36,071 nt of DNA. Origin: Actinomycetota bacterium (GTDB lineage Bacteria > Actinomycetota > Actinomycetes > Actinomycetales > Microbacteriaceae). Of the stretch, positions 18,060 through 26,629 are shown piece by piece. The position numbers and the translations under genes are program-made. The notes below the pieces were generated by a model. It searched no databases. It was not told the origin of the DNA and saw only the letters and a program-made list of their open reading frames with translations. The stretch is from the NCBI GenBank assembly GCA_005778835.1, contig SXMG01000128.1, positions 1 to 36,071 on the forward strand. The letters run 5' to 3'. Numbering within the stretch: position 1 is the first letter of the stretch; every line of letters begins with the position of its first letter.

Positions 18060-18074
18060 TGCAAGCGCTTCCAT
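18060..18074. promoter_or_regulatory. LacI/MalR-type operator copy 2, TGCAAGCGCTTCCAT
   Basis: Second exact copy, 37 bp from copy 1, in the divergent malE/alpha-glucosidase intergenic region. Confidence 0.8.
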
Positions 18075-18201
18075 AGTCGTCGTCACGAATTTGTTATGCA
18101 GAGAGCGAGATCGCCCATGAACAGGCCCAGAACGGCACAAAAATGCGCCCCGTGCATGGAACCGGTCTCACGCGACGGCTGGGTGTCATAAAGTGGCGCA
18201 C

Positions 18202-19908
18202 ATGCCTCACGACACGACGATCCCTTCGGCGCGCGCCGTCGAGCACGACGAGACCTCGACCCCCGGAGCCGAATGGTGGCGCTCGGCGGTCATCTACCAG
18301 ATCTACCCTCGCTCGTTCGCCGACGCGAGCGGCGACGGCATCGGCGATCTCGCCGGCATCACGGAGCGGCTGCCCGCGCTCGCCGACCTCGGCGTCGACG
18401 CCGTCTGGCTCTCGCCGTTCTTCCGGTCGCCCCAGCGCGACGCGGGCTACGACGTGAGCGACTACTGCGATGTCGACCCCATCTTCGGCACTCTCGACGA
18501 CTTCGACGCGTTGCGCGATCGCGCGCACGAGCTCGGCCTGCGCGTGATCGTCGACCTCGTGCCCAACCACTGCTCGAGCGAGCATCCGTGGTTCCAGCAG
18601 GCTCTCGCCGCCGGGCCGGGCTCGGCCGAGCGCGATCGCTTCATGTTCCGCGAGGGCAAGGGTGAGAACGGCGAACTGCCGCCGAACAACTGGCAGTCGG
18701 TCTTCGGCGGCAACGCCTGGACCCGCATCACCGAGGCCGACGGCACGCCGGGCCCCTGGTACCTGCACATCTTCGACAGCTCGCAGCCCGACTTCAACTG
18801 GAAGAACCCCTGGGTGTGGGAGCAGTTCCGGCAGATTCTGCGCTTCTGGCTCGACCGAGGGGTCGACGGGTTCCGCGTCGACGTCGCGCACGGCCTGATG
18901 AAGAAGGAGGGCCTGCCCGACATCGTCGAGAAGGCTGAGGCCGGCGGGCTCGCCGACGCCATCTCGTCGCCCGACGACGTGCCCTACTGGGCGCAGCCCG
19001 AGGTGCACGAGGTCTACCGCGACTGGCATCAGGTGCTCGCCGAGTACAGCGGCGACCGCGTGCTCTGCGCCGAGGCGTGGGTCGAGCCGCTCGAGAAGGC
19101 GGCCCTCTGGGTGCGCCCGGACGAGATGCACCAGGCGTTCAACTTCAGCTACCTCGGCACCCCGTGGGAGGCCGAGCGACTGCGCTCGGTGATCGACGAG
19201 TCGATCGCGGCCTTCACGGGCGTCGGCGCACCGAGCACGTGGGTGCTCTCGAACCACGACGTCGTGCGCCACCCCAGCCGCTACGGCCTCTCGACCTACG
19301 GCGCGGCGCCCGCGAGCGGCATCGGCCCCAAGACCGAAGACAAGCCCGACGACGAGCTGGGCCTGCGCCGCGGCCGCGCCGCGACTGCGCTCATGCTCAG
19401 CCTGCCGGGCCGCGCCTACCTCTACCAGGGCGAAGAACTGGGCCTGCCCGAGGTCATCGAACTCGACGACCACGTGCGCGAAGACCCGACCTTCCACCGC
19501 ACGAACGGCGAAGTCTACGGACGCGACGGATGCCGAGTGCCGATTCCGTGGGAGTCGGCTGCACCGGCGTTCGGGTTCAACACCTCAGGCGACAGCTGGC
19601 TGCCGCAGCCCCCCCTGTTCGCGCACTACGCGCGCGACGTGCAGCAGGGCGTGCCCGGGTCGACGCTCGAGCTCTACCGCGCCGCGCTACGGCTGCGCGC
19701 CGAGCACGACCTCGGCATGGGCTCTGTGCAGTGGGTCGAGGGCTTCGATGCCGACGTCGTCGCCCTGCGCAACGGCTCGATCACCGTCATCGCCAACGTC
19801 GGCGCGGCGCCGGTCGAGCTGCCGGCCGGCGACATCGTGCTCGCGAGCGGAGCTCTCGACGGCCGCACCCTGCCGGTCGACACGACCGTGTGGATGCTCG
19901 TCGGCTAG
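18202..19908 (+). CDS. GH13-family alpha-glucosidase (oligo-1,6-glucosidase-like)
   Basis: WWRSAVIYQIYPRSFADASGDGIGDLAGITERLPALADLGVDAVWLSPFFRSPQRDAGYDVSDY; GVDGFRVDVAHG; WVLSNHDVVRH. Confidence 0.95.
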   Translation: MPHDTTIPSARAVEHDETSTPGAEWWRSAVIYQIYPRSFADASGDGIGDLAGITERLPALADLGVDAVWLSPFFRSPQRDAGYDVSDYCDVDPIFGTLDDFDALRDRAHELGLRVIVDLVPNHCSSEHPWFQQALAAGPGSAERDRFMFREGKGENGELPPNNWQSVFGGNAWTRITEADGTPGPWYLHIFDSSQPDFNWKNPWVWEQFRQILRFWLDRGVDGFRVDVAHGLMKKEGLPDIVEKAEAGGLADAISSPDDVPYWAQPEVHEVYRDWHQVLAEYSGDRVLCAEAWVEPLEKAALWVRPDEMHQAFNFSYLGTPWEAERLRSVIDESIAAFTGVGAPSTWVLSNHDVVRHPSRYGLSTYGAAPASGIGPKTEDKPDDELGLRRGRAATALMLSLPGRAYLYQGEELGLPEVIELDDHVREDPTFHRTNGEVYGRDGCRVPIPWESAAPAFGFNTSGDSWLPQPPLFAHYARDVQQGVPGSTLELYRAALRLRAEHDLGMGSVQWVEGFDADVVALRNGSITVIANVGAAPVELPAGDIVLASGALDGRTLPVDTTVWMLVG

Positions 19909-19972
19909 CGACCCGCAGGCCGCACCGGCCTGAGGAACGCGACCCCGCTCGGCGCGCGAGCGCCGGGCGGGT

Positions 19973-21115
19973 CTAGCTCGCGTTGGCCTGCAACCAGGCG
20001 AAGGGGTCGATCGCGATGTCGTCGATGCGAATCTCGAAGTGCAGGTGGGCACCGGTCGAGGTGCCCGTGCTGCCGACGGTGCCGACGAAGTCGCCGACGA
20101 GTATCTGCTGACCGACGACGAGCGGCGAGCTGGCCGTCGTCATGTGCGCATAGGTGCTCGTGACGCGCTGACCGTTGATGGTGTGCTCGATGATCGCGTG
20201 GTTGCCGAAGCCGCCGCTGTGCTCGGCCTTGATGACGACGCCGTCGGCGATCGCGAAGATCGGGGTGCCCGCACCCGGGTTGAAGTCGAGACCCTGGTGG
20301 TAGCTCGAGCAGTAACGGCAGGGCGCGACGCGCTCGCCGAAGCCCGAGCTGATCGGCACGGCGGCCGGGAACGGCCAGCGCACGGCGCCCGACCCGCTCG
20401 TCGAGTAGGAGAAGTCGCGACTGCCGTACTTGAGACGCAGCATCTCGGCGTACGAGGTCACGCTCCACTCGTCGCGCGAGGCGACGGCCGCGGTCAGATC
20501 GGCGCCCGCCTCGACCTCGACGACCTGCTCTTCGGTGAGCGCGGGATCGGCGGCGGCCTCGTCTGCGGTGGCGATCGACGCCATGACGGTGGATGCCGGA
20601 GGTGCGTCGGGGTCGAACAGCGCCGTCGCGGGCACCGATGTGCCGACGAGCAGGGCAGCCGCGGCGAGCATGACGACGGGCGGGAAAGTCTTCTGGGCGA
20701 TGCGCCGGCGCAGCGAGGGGCGCGGCGCGGAGGGGCGCGTCACCACGGGCCCGGCGGGCGGAGAGGCGACCGCGCGCGGCACGGGTGTCGCTGCGACAGT
20801 CTCGGTCGCACCGAACGTCTGCGTCGCTGCGACGGCGGGCTCGCTCTCGGCGGGGCGGCGACCGCGCCGGCTCGTCGGCCGCGAGCGCTCTGCCTCGCGC
20901 AGCGCGCGGCGGCTCAGGGGCACGAGGTCGGTCGAGTGACCCGAGGGCAGCTGCTCGAGTGCGGCGGTCGGCACGTCGGCGGAGTTCGACACGACGGGCG
21001 CCTGAGCAGAGGATTGCTCGGTGAAGGAGAAGCCGAGAGACTCGAGCGCGTCGTTCGCGGTCGCAGGGGAATTCTGGTCAGAACCCTCTGCGGCCCACGG
21101 GAACTCGTTCGTCAC
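19973..21115 (-). CDS. M23-family (LytM) metallopeptidase with N-terminal TM segment
   Basis: SSGFGERVAPCRYCSSYHQGLDFNPGAGTPIFAIADGVVIKAEHSGGFGNHAIIEHTING...STGTSTGAHLHFEIRIDD. Confidence 0.94.
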   Translation of the reverse strand: MTNEFPWAAEGSDQNSPATANDALESLGFSFTEQSSAQAPVVSNSADVPTAALEQLPSGHSTDLVPLSRRALREAERSRPTSRRGRRPAESEPAVAATQTFGATETVAATPVPRAVASPPAGPVVTRPSAPRPSLRRRIAQKTFPPVVMLAAAALLVGTSVPATALFDPDAPPASTVMASIATADEAAADPALTEEQVVEVEAGADLTAAVASRDEWSVTSYAEMLRLKYGSRDFSYSTSGSGAVRWPFPAAVPISSGFGERVAPCRYCSSYHQGLDFNPGAGTPIFAIADGVVIKAEHSGGFGNHAIIEHTINGQRVTSTYAHMTTASSPLVVGQQILVGDFVGTVGSTGTSTGAHLHFEIRIDDIAIDPFAWLQANAS

Positions 21116-21258
21116 GGTCGTCGTCAGCCTCAGATGTCAGTTGCTCAGGTCAGTGGTCGTCTCGCAGAGCGCGATTATCACGGATTGGTAAAGACTACCG
21201 GCTGCGCGTCGACAGCGAAAGTCGGTGAACACAATTCGCAGTTCGTACCGAGGTGCGG

Positions 21259-22104
21259 TCACGGCGAGGCATCGGTCGTGTCGCGCGGCACGGCCTCGAC
21301 CTCGCCGAGCACGCGCTCGAGCGCGACCGCGAGCTCGGGATGCGCTGCGAGCAGGAACCGGTGGTCGGCGCGCAGACCCGGCAGGCCCGTCACCCGGGCG
21401 CCGGCCTCGGCGGCGATGAGGGCTCCGGCAGCGTGATCCCACGGGCTCAGAGTTCGCTCGAAGTAGGCGTCGACGCGACCGCTCGCCACCGCGCAGAGGT
21501 CGAGCGAGGCGGTGCCCATGCGCCGAACATCCCGCACCAGGGGCAGCAGGCGCGCGACGGCCGCACCCTGCTCGGCACGCGTCTGCGCCGCGTAGGCGAA
21601 GCCCGTCGCGACGAGCGCCTGCGACAGGTCGACCGGAGGATTCACCTGCAGCGCACGGTCGCCGAGAGAAGCGCCGCCCCCCGCGGTGGCCGAGAAGAGC
21701 TCGCCCGTCGCCGGGTTGACGACGACCCCGGCGAGCGCCCTCCAGCGCTGCGGGTCGGCCTCGCCCTCGACCACGGCGATGCTCACGGCGTAGTGCGGAA
21801 TGCCGTAGAGAAAGTTGACGGTGCCGTCGATGGGGTCGACGACCCAGGTGAGCCCGCTCGTGCCCGAGGCACCGCCGCTCTCCTCACCGAAGAAGCCGTC
21901 GTGGGGCCGCGCCTCGGCCAGGCGGCCGCGGATCAGCGCTTCGGCGTCGCGGTCGACCTGCGTGACGACATCGACCGACGACGACTTGCGGTCGGCGACC
22001 TCGACGACCCCGCGCCGCGCCTCGAGAACGAGTGCGCCGGCCTCGAGGGCGACAGCGCGCGCCAGCGAGAGCAGTTCGGTGGTCGAGCTCGAGGGAGGAG
22101 TCAT
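21259..22104 (-). CDS. Inositol-monophosphatase-family protein
   Basis: GFFGEESGG, WVVDPIDGTVNFLYGIPHYAVSIAVV, SPWDHAAGALIAAEAGARVT motifs; ATG at 22104. Confidence 0.95.
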   Translation of the reverse strand: MTPPSSSTTELLSLARAVALEAGALVLEARRGVVEVADRKSSSVDVVTQVDRDAEALIRGRLAEARPHDGFFGEESGGASGTSGLTWVVDPIDGTVNFLYGIPHYAVSIAVVEGEADPQRWRALAGVVVNPATGELFSATAGGGASLGDRALQVNPPVDLSQALVATGFAYAAQTRAEQGAAVARLLPLVRDVRRMGTASLDLCAVASGRVDAYFERTLSPWDHAAGALIAAEAGARVTGLPGLRADHRFLLAAHPELAVALERVLGEVEAVPRDTTDASP

Positions 22105-22188
22105 GGTGGCGAGTGAGGGATTCGAACCCCCGAATGCTGAGCAGTCTGATTTACAGTCAGATCCCTTTGGCCGCTTGGGTAACTCGCC
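22104..22188 (-). tRNA. tRNA-Tyr (anticodon GTA) with encoded CCA end
   Basis: Reverse complement GGCGAGTTACCCAAGCGGCCAAAGGGATCTGACTGTAAATCAGACTGCTCAGCATTCGGGGGTTCGAATCCCTCACTCGCCACCA; class II variable arm. Confidence 0.95.
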
Positions 22189-22343
22189 AGGTGCGCGCCC
22201 GACCCGTGTGGTCACCGACCGGAGGCGCCCCACAAGAATACAAGAGCGGCGGGGTCGGCGGTACCACGCTCGCGGCGCCGCATCCGGCACCGGGGCCGCG
22301 TGCGGTTATTCTGGCCACAGGGGAGAGAGCGAGGCCACGACGC

Positions 22344-23381
22344 ATGGTCGGCATCGACGACGTCGCCCGTCGTGCGGGAGTCTCGACGGCGACCGTGTCG
22401 CGCGCTCTGAGTGGTCGCGGGCACGTTGCCGCCACCACCCGCGAGCGCGTCGAGGCCGCCGCCGCCGAGCTCGGCTACGTCGTCTCGGCGAGCGCCTCGA
22501 GCCTCGCGACAGGGCGCACGCGCAACATCGGCGTCGTCGTGCCCTTCCTCAACCGCTGGTTCTACACCTCGGTCATCGAAGGCGCGCAGCGGCGTCTCAT
22601 GCAATACGGCTACGACCTGACGCTCTACAACCTCTCGGGCGACGATCGCGAGCGGGAGAAGGTCTTCACCGATCACCTGCTGCGGCAGCGGGTGGATGCT
22701 GTGATCGCCGTGAGCCTCGAACTGACGGTCGCCGAGATCACCTCGCTGCATGCGCTGAGCAAACCCCTCGTCGGCGTGGGCGGGCCGCTGCGGGGGGTGC
22801 GCACCCTCAGCATCGACGACGTGGCGGTCACGAAGCTCGCGACCGAGCACCTGCTCTCCCTCGGGCACACGCGCATCGGGCACATCGGGGGCGACGTCGA
22901 TCGCGAGCTCGCGTTCCACCTGCCGACCAACCGGCGCCTCGGCTACGAGGCCGCGCTGCGGGGCGCCGGGCTCATTCCCGAGCGCGACCTCTACTTTCCC
23001 GCCGTCTTCACGATGGAGAGCGGCTACACCGCGGCCAAGCAGATGCTCGGCACGCCTCGCTTGCGCCCGACGGCCATCGTCGCGGCGAGCGACGAGATGG
23101 CCATCGGAGCGATTCTCGCGGCGCGCGACATGGGGCTCGACGTTCCGGGCGAGCTCTCGGTGATCGGCATCGACGACCATGAGCTCGCCGCGTTCTTCGG
23201 GCTCTCGACCGTGGCCCAGTACCCGGGCCTTCAGGGCGAGCGCGCGGTCGAACTGCTCATGGAAGAGCTGCAGCCGAGCGGCAGCGACGATCTCGATGAC
23301 GAGAACACTCCCCTGCCGTTCGAGCTCATTGTGAGATCGACGACCGCTCGGCCGCAGCGGCGTAGCCCTGCGAGGCGGTAG
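22344..23381 (+). CDS. LacI-family transcriptional regulator
   Basis: MVGIDDVARRAGVSTATVSRALSGRGHVAATTRERVEAAAAELGYV; C-terminal LPFELIVRSTT. Confidence 0.96.
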   Translation: MVGIDDVARRAGVSTATVSRALSGRGHVAATTRERVEAAAAELGYVVSASASSLATGRTRNIGVVVPFLNRWFYTSVIEGAQRRLMQYGYDLTLYNLSGDDREREKVFTDHLLRQRVDAVIAVSLELTVAEITSLHALSKPLVGVGGPLRGVRTLSIDDVAVTKLATEHLLSLGHTRIGHIGGDVDRELAFHLPTNRRLGYEAALRGAGLIPERDLYFPAVFTMESGYTAAKQMLGTPRLRPTAIVAASDEMAIGAILAARDMGLDVPGELSVIGIDDHELAAFFGLSTVAQYPGLQGERAVELLMEELQPSGSDDLDDENTPLPFELIVRSTTARPQRRSPARR

Positions 23382-24111
23382 CCACGGCGTCGAGATAGCT
23401 GCCCGCGTCGTTGTACGCGGCGATGCCCGCACGCCACGACGCCTCGTCGCCGAGCGTCGGCACCGCCCGGCACAGGTAGTTGGCTGCGGCGAGCGACGCG
23501 TCGTCGATGTTGTGGGGGTCGGCGATGCCGTCGCCGCTCGCGTCGACGTACCAGTTCGCCCAGCTGCCCGGAATGAACTGCATCGGGCCGAGCGCCCGGT
23601 CGAACTCGGCGTCGCCGTCGAACTCGCCGCCGTCGGTGTCGGTGATGAGGTTGGTCGTCGAACCGTCGAGCGCGATGCCGATGATCGGCGGGCTGACGGT
23701 GCCGTCGTCGGCGACGGATGCTCCCCCGTAGCTGCCGTGGCGCGACTCGACCCAGCCGATGCCCGCGAGCGTGTTCCAGCCGAGGTCGCAGTCGGGGCGC
23801 TCGGCGTTCTTCGCGAGGGCGGCGCCCGCGTAGGCGGCTAGCACCCGCTCGGGAATGCCCGATTCCGCAGCGACGGCGGTGACCCAGGCCGGGCCGACCA
23901 GGCCCGAGACTCCAGGCCGGGTCGCGGTGGCTGCGGCGGGAGGGAGGGGCGCCGGCTCTGCCCAGCGCGGCGCGGGGGTCGCGGTCGGCTCGAGCGCAGC
24001 ATCCGGGATCGTTGTCGACGAGGGGCGCAGCAGCAGGAGCACCAGGGCGGCGACCACGAGAGTGCCGAGCGCGAGTCCGATGCTCAGTCGGGCGATCGCG
24101 GCGGGGCTCAT
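23326..24111 (-). CDS. Lytic transglycosylase (SLT/MltB-like)
   Basis: TLAGIGWVESRHGSYGG...RALGPMQFIPGSWANWYVDASGDGIADPHNIDDASLAAANYLC. Confidence 0.93.
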   Translation of the reverse strand: MSPAAIARLSIGLALGTLVVAALVLLLLRPSSTTIPDAALEPTATPAPRWAEPAPLPPAAATATRPGVSGLVGPAWVTAVAAESGIPERVLAAYAGAALAKNAERPDCDLGWNTLAGIGWVESRHGSYGGASVADDGTVSPPIIGIALDGSTTNLITDTDGGEFDGDAEFDRALGPMQFIPGSWANWYVDASGDGIADPHNIDDASLAAANYLCRAVPTLGDEASWRAGIAAYNDAGSYLDAVATASQGYAAAAERSSISQ

Positions 24112-24114
24112 GGT

Positions 24115-24120
24115 TACGAT
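24115..24120 (+). promoter_or_regulatory. -10 element TACGAT, 6 nt before the ATG of yajQ (leaderless promoter)
   Basis: TANNNT hexamer; the intergenic gap to the divergent gene is only 15 bp. Confidence 0.6.
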
Positions 24121-24126
24121 GGTCGC

Positions 24127-24615
24127 ATGGCTGATGCATCGTTCGACATCGTGAGCAAGGTCGACAAGATGGAGGCGGAGAACGCCGTCAACCAGGCGCA
24201 GAAAGAAGTGGCGCAGCGCTACGACTTCAAGGGCGTCGGGGCGTCGATCGAGTGGAGCGGCGAGAAGCTGCTGCTCAAGGCCAGCGCCGAAGAGCGCGTC
24301 AAAGCCGTGCTCGAGGTGCTCGAGTCGAAGATGATCAAGCGCGGCATCGGCATCCGCAGCCTCGACACGGGCGAGCCCTATGCGAGCGGCAAGGAGTTCC
24401 GCATCGAGGTGGGGCTCAAGAACGGCATCTCGAGCGACGACGCGAAGAAGATCGCGAAGATCATCCGCGACGAGGGGCCGAAGAGCGTCAAGAGCCAGAT
24501 TCAGGGCGACGAGCTGCGGGTGCAGTCGAAGAGCCGTGACGACCTGCAGGCGACCATGGCGCTGCTCAAGGGCAAAGACCTCGACGTCGCGCTGCAGTTC
24601 GTGAACTTCCGCTGA
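24127..24615 (+). CDS. YajQ-family nucleotide-binding protein
   Basis: ASFDIVSKVDKMEAENAVNQAQKEVAQRYDFKG...KDLDVALQFVNFR. Confidence 0.97.
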   Translation: MADASFDIVSKVDKMEAENAVNQAQKEVAQRYDFKGVGASIEWSGEKLLLKASAEERVKAVLEVLESKMIKRGIGIRSLDTGEPYASGKEFRIEVGLKNGISSDDAKKIAKIIRDEGPKSVKSQIQGDELRVQSKSRDDLQATMALLKGKDLDVALQFVNFR

Positions 24616-24649
24616 CGACCCCCGCCCCGCCGACGTGACCGCGCGTCAC

Positions 24650-24655
24650 TAGACT
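24650..24655 (+). promoter_or_regulatory. -10 element TAGACT, 6 nt before ATG 24662
   Basis: Matches the recurrent TAGACT-N6-RTG arrangement in the window. Confidence 0.6.
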
Positions 24656-24661
24656 GCGGCC

Positions 24662-26152
24662 ATGTCGGAACCGAGCACGACGAGCGGCCTGGGCGCCCTG
24701 ATCGTGCTGATCGTGGCGATTCTGGTGCTCGCCACGGTCGTCATCATCGCGATCGTCTCGCTCGTGGTCGTGCCGCGCAATCGACGACCGCAGAGCGCGC
24801 TCGCGTGGCTGCTGCTCATCTACATCTTGCCGCTCATCGGGTTCTTGCTCTTCGTCACCTTCGGCTCGCGTCGGCTGCCGAAGCGCCGCCGAGACCAGCA
24901 GGACGAGATCAACACCTACATTCTCGAGACGACCGAGGGCATGGACAGGGTCGCGAAAGACCCGCCGTGGCCGCCGTGGCTCGAGCCGATCGTCGAGCTC
25001 AACCGCAATCTCGGCGCAATGCCTCTCGTCGGCGGCAACACGGCGCACCTGTACACCGACTACTCGTCGTCGATCGCGGCCATGACGAGCGCCGTGCAGA
25101 CCGCCACTCGCTCGGTGCATGCCGAGTTCTACATCATGTCGGTCGACGACGAGACCGAAGAGTTCTTCCAGGCCCTCGAAGCGGCGGTCGAGCGCGGGGT
25201 CGTCGTGCGCGTGCTCTACGACCACGTGGCCTCGCTGCGCGTGCCGGGCTACCGCCGTCTGCGTCGTCGGCTCACGGCGATGGGTGCTCAGCACCAGGCG
25301 ATGCTGCCGATTCGACCCTGGCGCGGTCAATGGCAGCGCCCTGACCTGCGCAACCACCGCAAGTTCTTGATCGTCGACGGGTCGACCGCTTTCACGGGGT
25401 CGCAGAACCTCATCGAGCGCGGCTACCATCGGCGCTCCCGCCGCGACGGCTCGCGACTCGAGTGGCGAGAGCTCATGGTGCGCTTCGACGGCCCGATCGC
25501 GGCGGGCATCGAAGCGCTGTTCGCGACCGACTGGTACAGCGAGACGAACGAGCTGCTGCTGCGCGAGGCCGTCATTCCTCCCGAGATCGATCCGGGTCAA
25601 GGCCTCGATGCTCAGGTGGTGCCGAGCGGCCCTGCGTTCGAGGGCGAGAACAACCTGCGCCTCTTCAACTCGCTCGTCTACGCGGCGCAGGAGCAGGTGC
25701 AGATCTGCTCGCCCTACTTCGTGCCCGACGAGTCGATGCTCTACGCGATCACCACGGCGGCGCAGAGCGGTCTCGACGTGCAGCTCTTCGTCTCCGAGGT
25801 GGGCGACCAGACGCTCGTCTTCCACGCGCAGCGCTCGTACTACGAAGAGCTGCTGCGCGCCGGGGTGCGCATCTGGCTCTACCGCTCGCCGACCGTGCTG
25901 CACGCCAAGCACTTCACGATCGACGACCAGGTGGCCATCATCGGCTCGAGCAACATGGACATGCGCTCGTTCAGCCTCAACCTCGAGGTGTCGGTCATGG
26001 TGCGGGGCGAGTCGATTCTTCGCGAACTGCGGGCCATCGAGCAGACCTACCGCGAGAACTCCCGCGAGCTGACGCTCGACGAGTGGCTGCGCCGCCCCGC
26101 CCACATGCGCGCCTTCGACGATCTGGCTCGCGTCACTGCCGCGCTGCAGTAG
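24662..26152 (+). CDS. cls: Cardiolipin synthase (PLDc_N plus two HKD motifs)
   Basis: SALAWLLLIYILPLIGFLLFVTFGSRRLPKRR; HRKFLIVDGSTAFTGSQN; HAKHFTIDDQVAIIGSSNMDMRS. Confidence 0.96.
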   Translation: MSEPSTTSGLGALIVLIVAILVLATVVIIAIVSLVVVPRNRRPQSALAWLLLIYILPLIGFLLFVTFGSRRLPKRRRDQQDEINTYILETTEGMDRVAKDPPWPPWLEPIVELNRNLGAMPLVGGNTAHLYTDYSSSIAAMTSAVQTATRSVHAEFYIMSVDDETEEFFQALEAAVERGVVVRVLYDHVASLRVPGYRRLRRRLTAMGAQHQAMLPIRPWRGQWQRPDLRNHRKFLIVDGSTAFTGSQNLIERGYHRRSRRDGSRLEWRELMVRFDGPIAAGIEALFATDWYSETNELLLREAVIPPEIDPGQGLDAQVVPSGPAFEGENNLRLFNSLVYAAQEQVQICSPYFVPDESMLYAITTAAQSGLDVQLFVSEVGDQTLVFHAQRSYYEELLRAGVRIWLYRSPTVLHAKHFTIDDQVAIIGSSNMDMRSFSLNLEVSVMVRGESILRELRAIEQTYRENSRELTLDEWLRRPAHMRAFDDLARVTAALQ

Positions 26153-26185
26153 CGGCCGCACGCTCCGCGCGCGTACCGTTCTGGC

Positions 26186-26596
26186 ATGACGCAGAAGACG
26201 CTGCCGACCGACGTGCCCGTCGACGAGTTCCTGGCGACACTCGACCCGCGACGAGCGGCCGAAGGGGCGGAGCTCGTGCGCATCTACGCGTCGGCGACGG
26301 GAGCAGAGCCTGTCATGTGGGGCCCGTCGATCGTCGGATTCGGCACCTACGCATACCGCTACGCGAGCGGTCAGGAGGGCATCTGGCCGCGGACCGGCTT
26401 CTCGCCGCGCAAGGCGAAGCTCACGCTCTACGGCCTGACCGAGCATCCCGACGCGCCTGCCCTGCTCGCCCGGCTGGGGCCGCACTCGGCGACCGTCGCG
26501 TGCGTCTACGCGACCCGGCTCGACGCCCTCGACGAGAGCGTGCTGCGCGAACTCATCGCCCTGGGCTGGACGGTGACTGCCGACACCGCCGTGTGA
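26186..26596 (+). CDS. DUF1801-like protein
   Basis: VDEFLATLDPRRAAEGAELVRIYASATGAEPVMWGPSIVGFGTYAYRYASGQEG...GFSPRKAKLTLYG. Confidence 0.88.
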   Translation: MTQKTLPTDVPVDEFLATLDPRRAAEGAELVRIYASATGAEPVMWGPSIVGFGTYAYRYASGQEGIWPRTGFSPRKAKLTLYGLTEHPDAPALLARLGPHSATVACVYATRLDALDESVLRELIALGWTVTADTAV

Positions 26597-26629
26597 GCGT
26601 CACCGCCTGCCGATCACAGGGGCGGATGC

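Noticed and set aside
21116-21258. Possible c-di-AMP (ydaO-type) riboswitch upstream of the M23 peptidase
   Set aside because: Such riboswitches precede some actinobacterial cell-wall hydrolase genes, but I could not recognise the conserved core in this short leader.
24566-26485. 639-aa minus ORF opposite cls
   Set aside because: Shadow ORF; cls has clear HKD motifs on the other strand.
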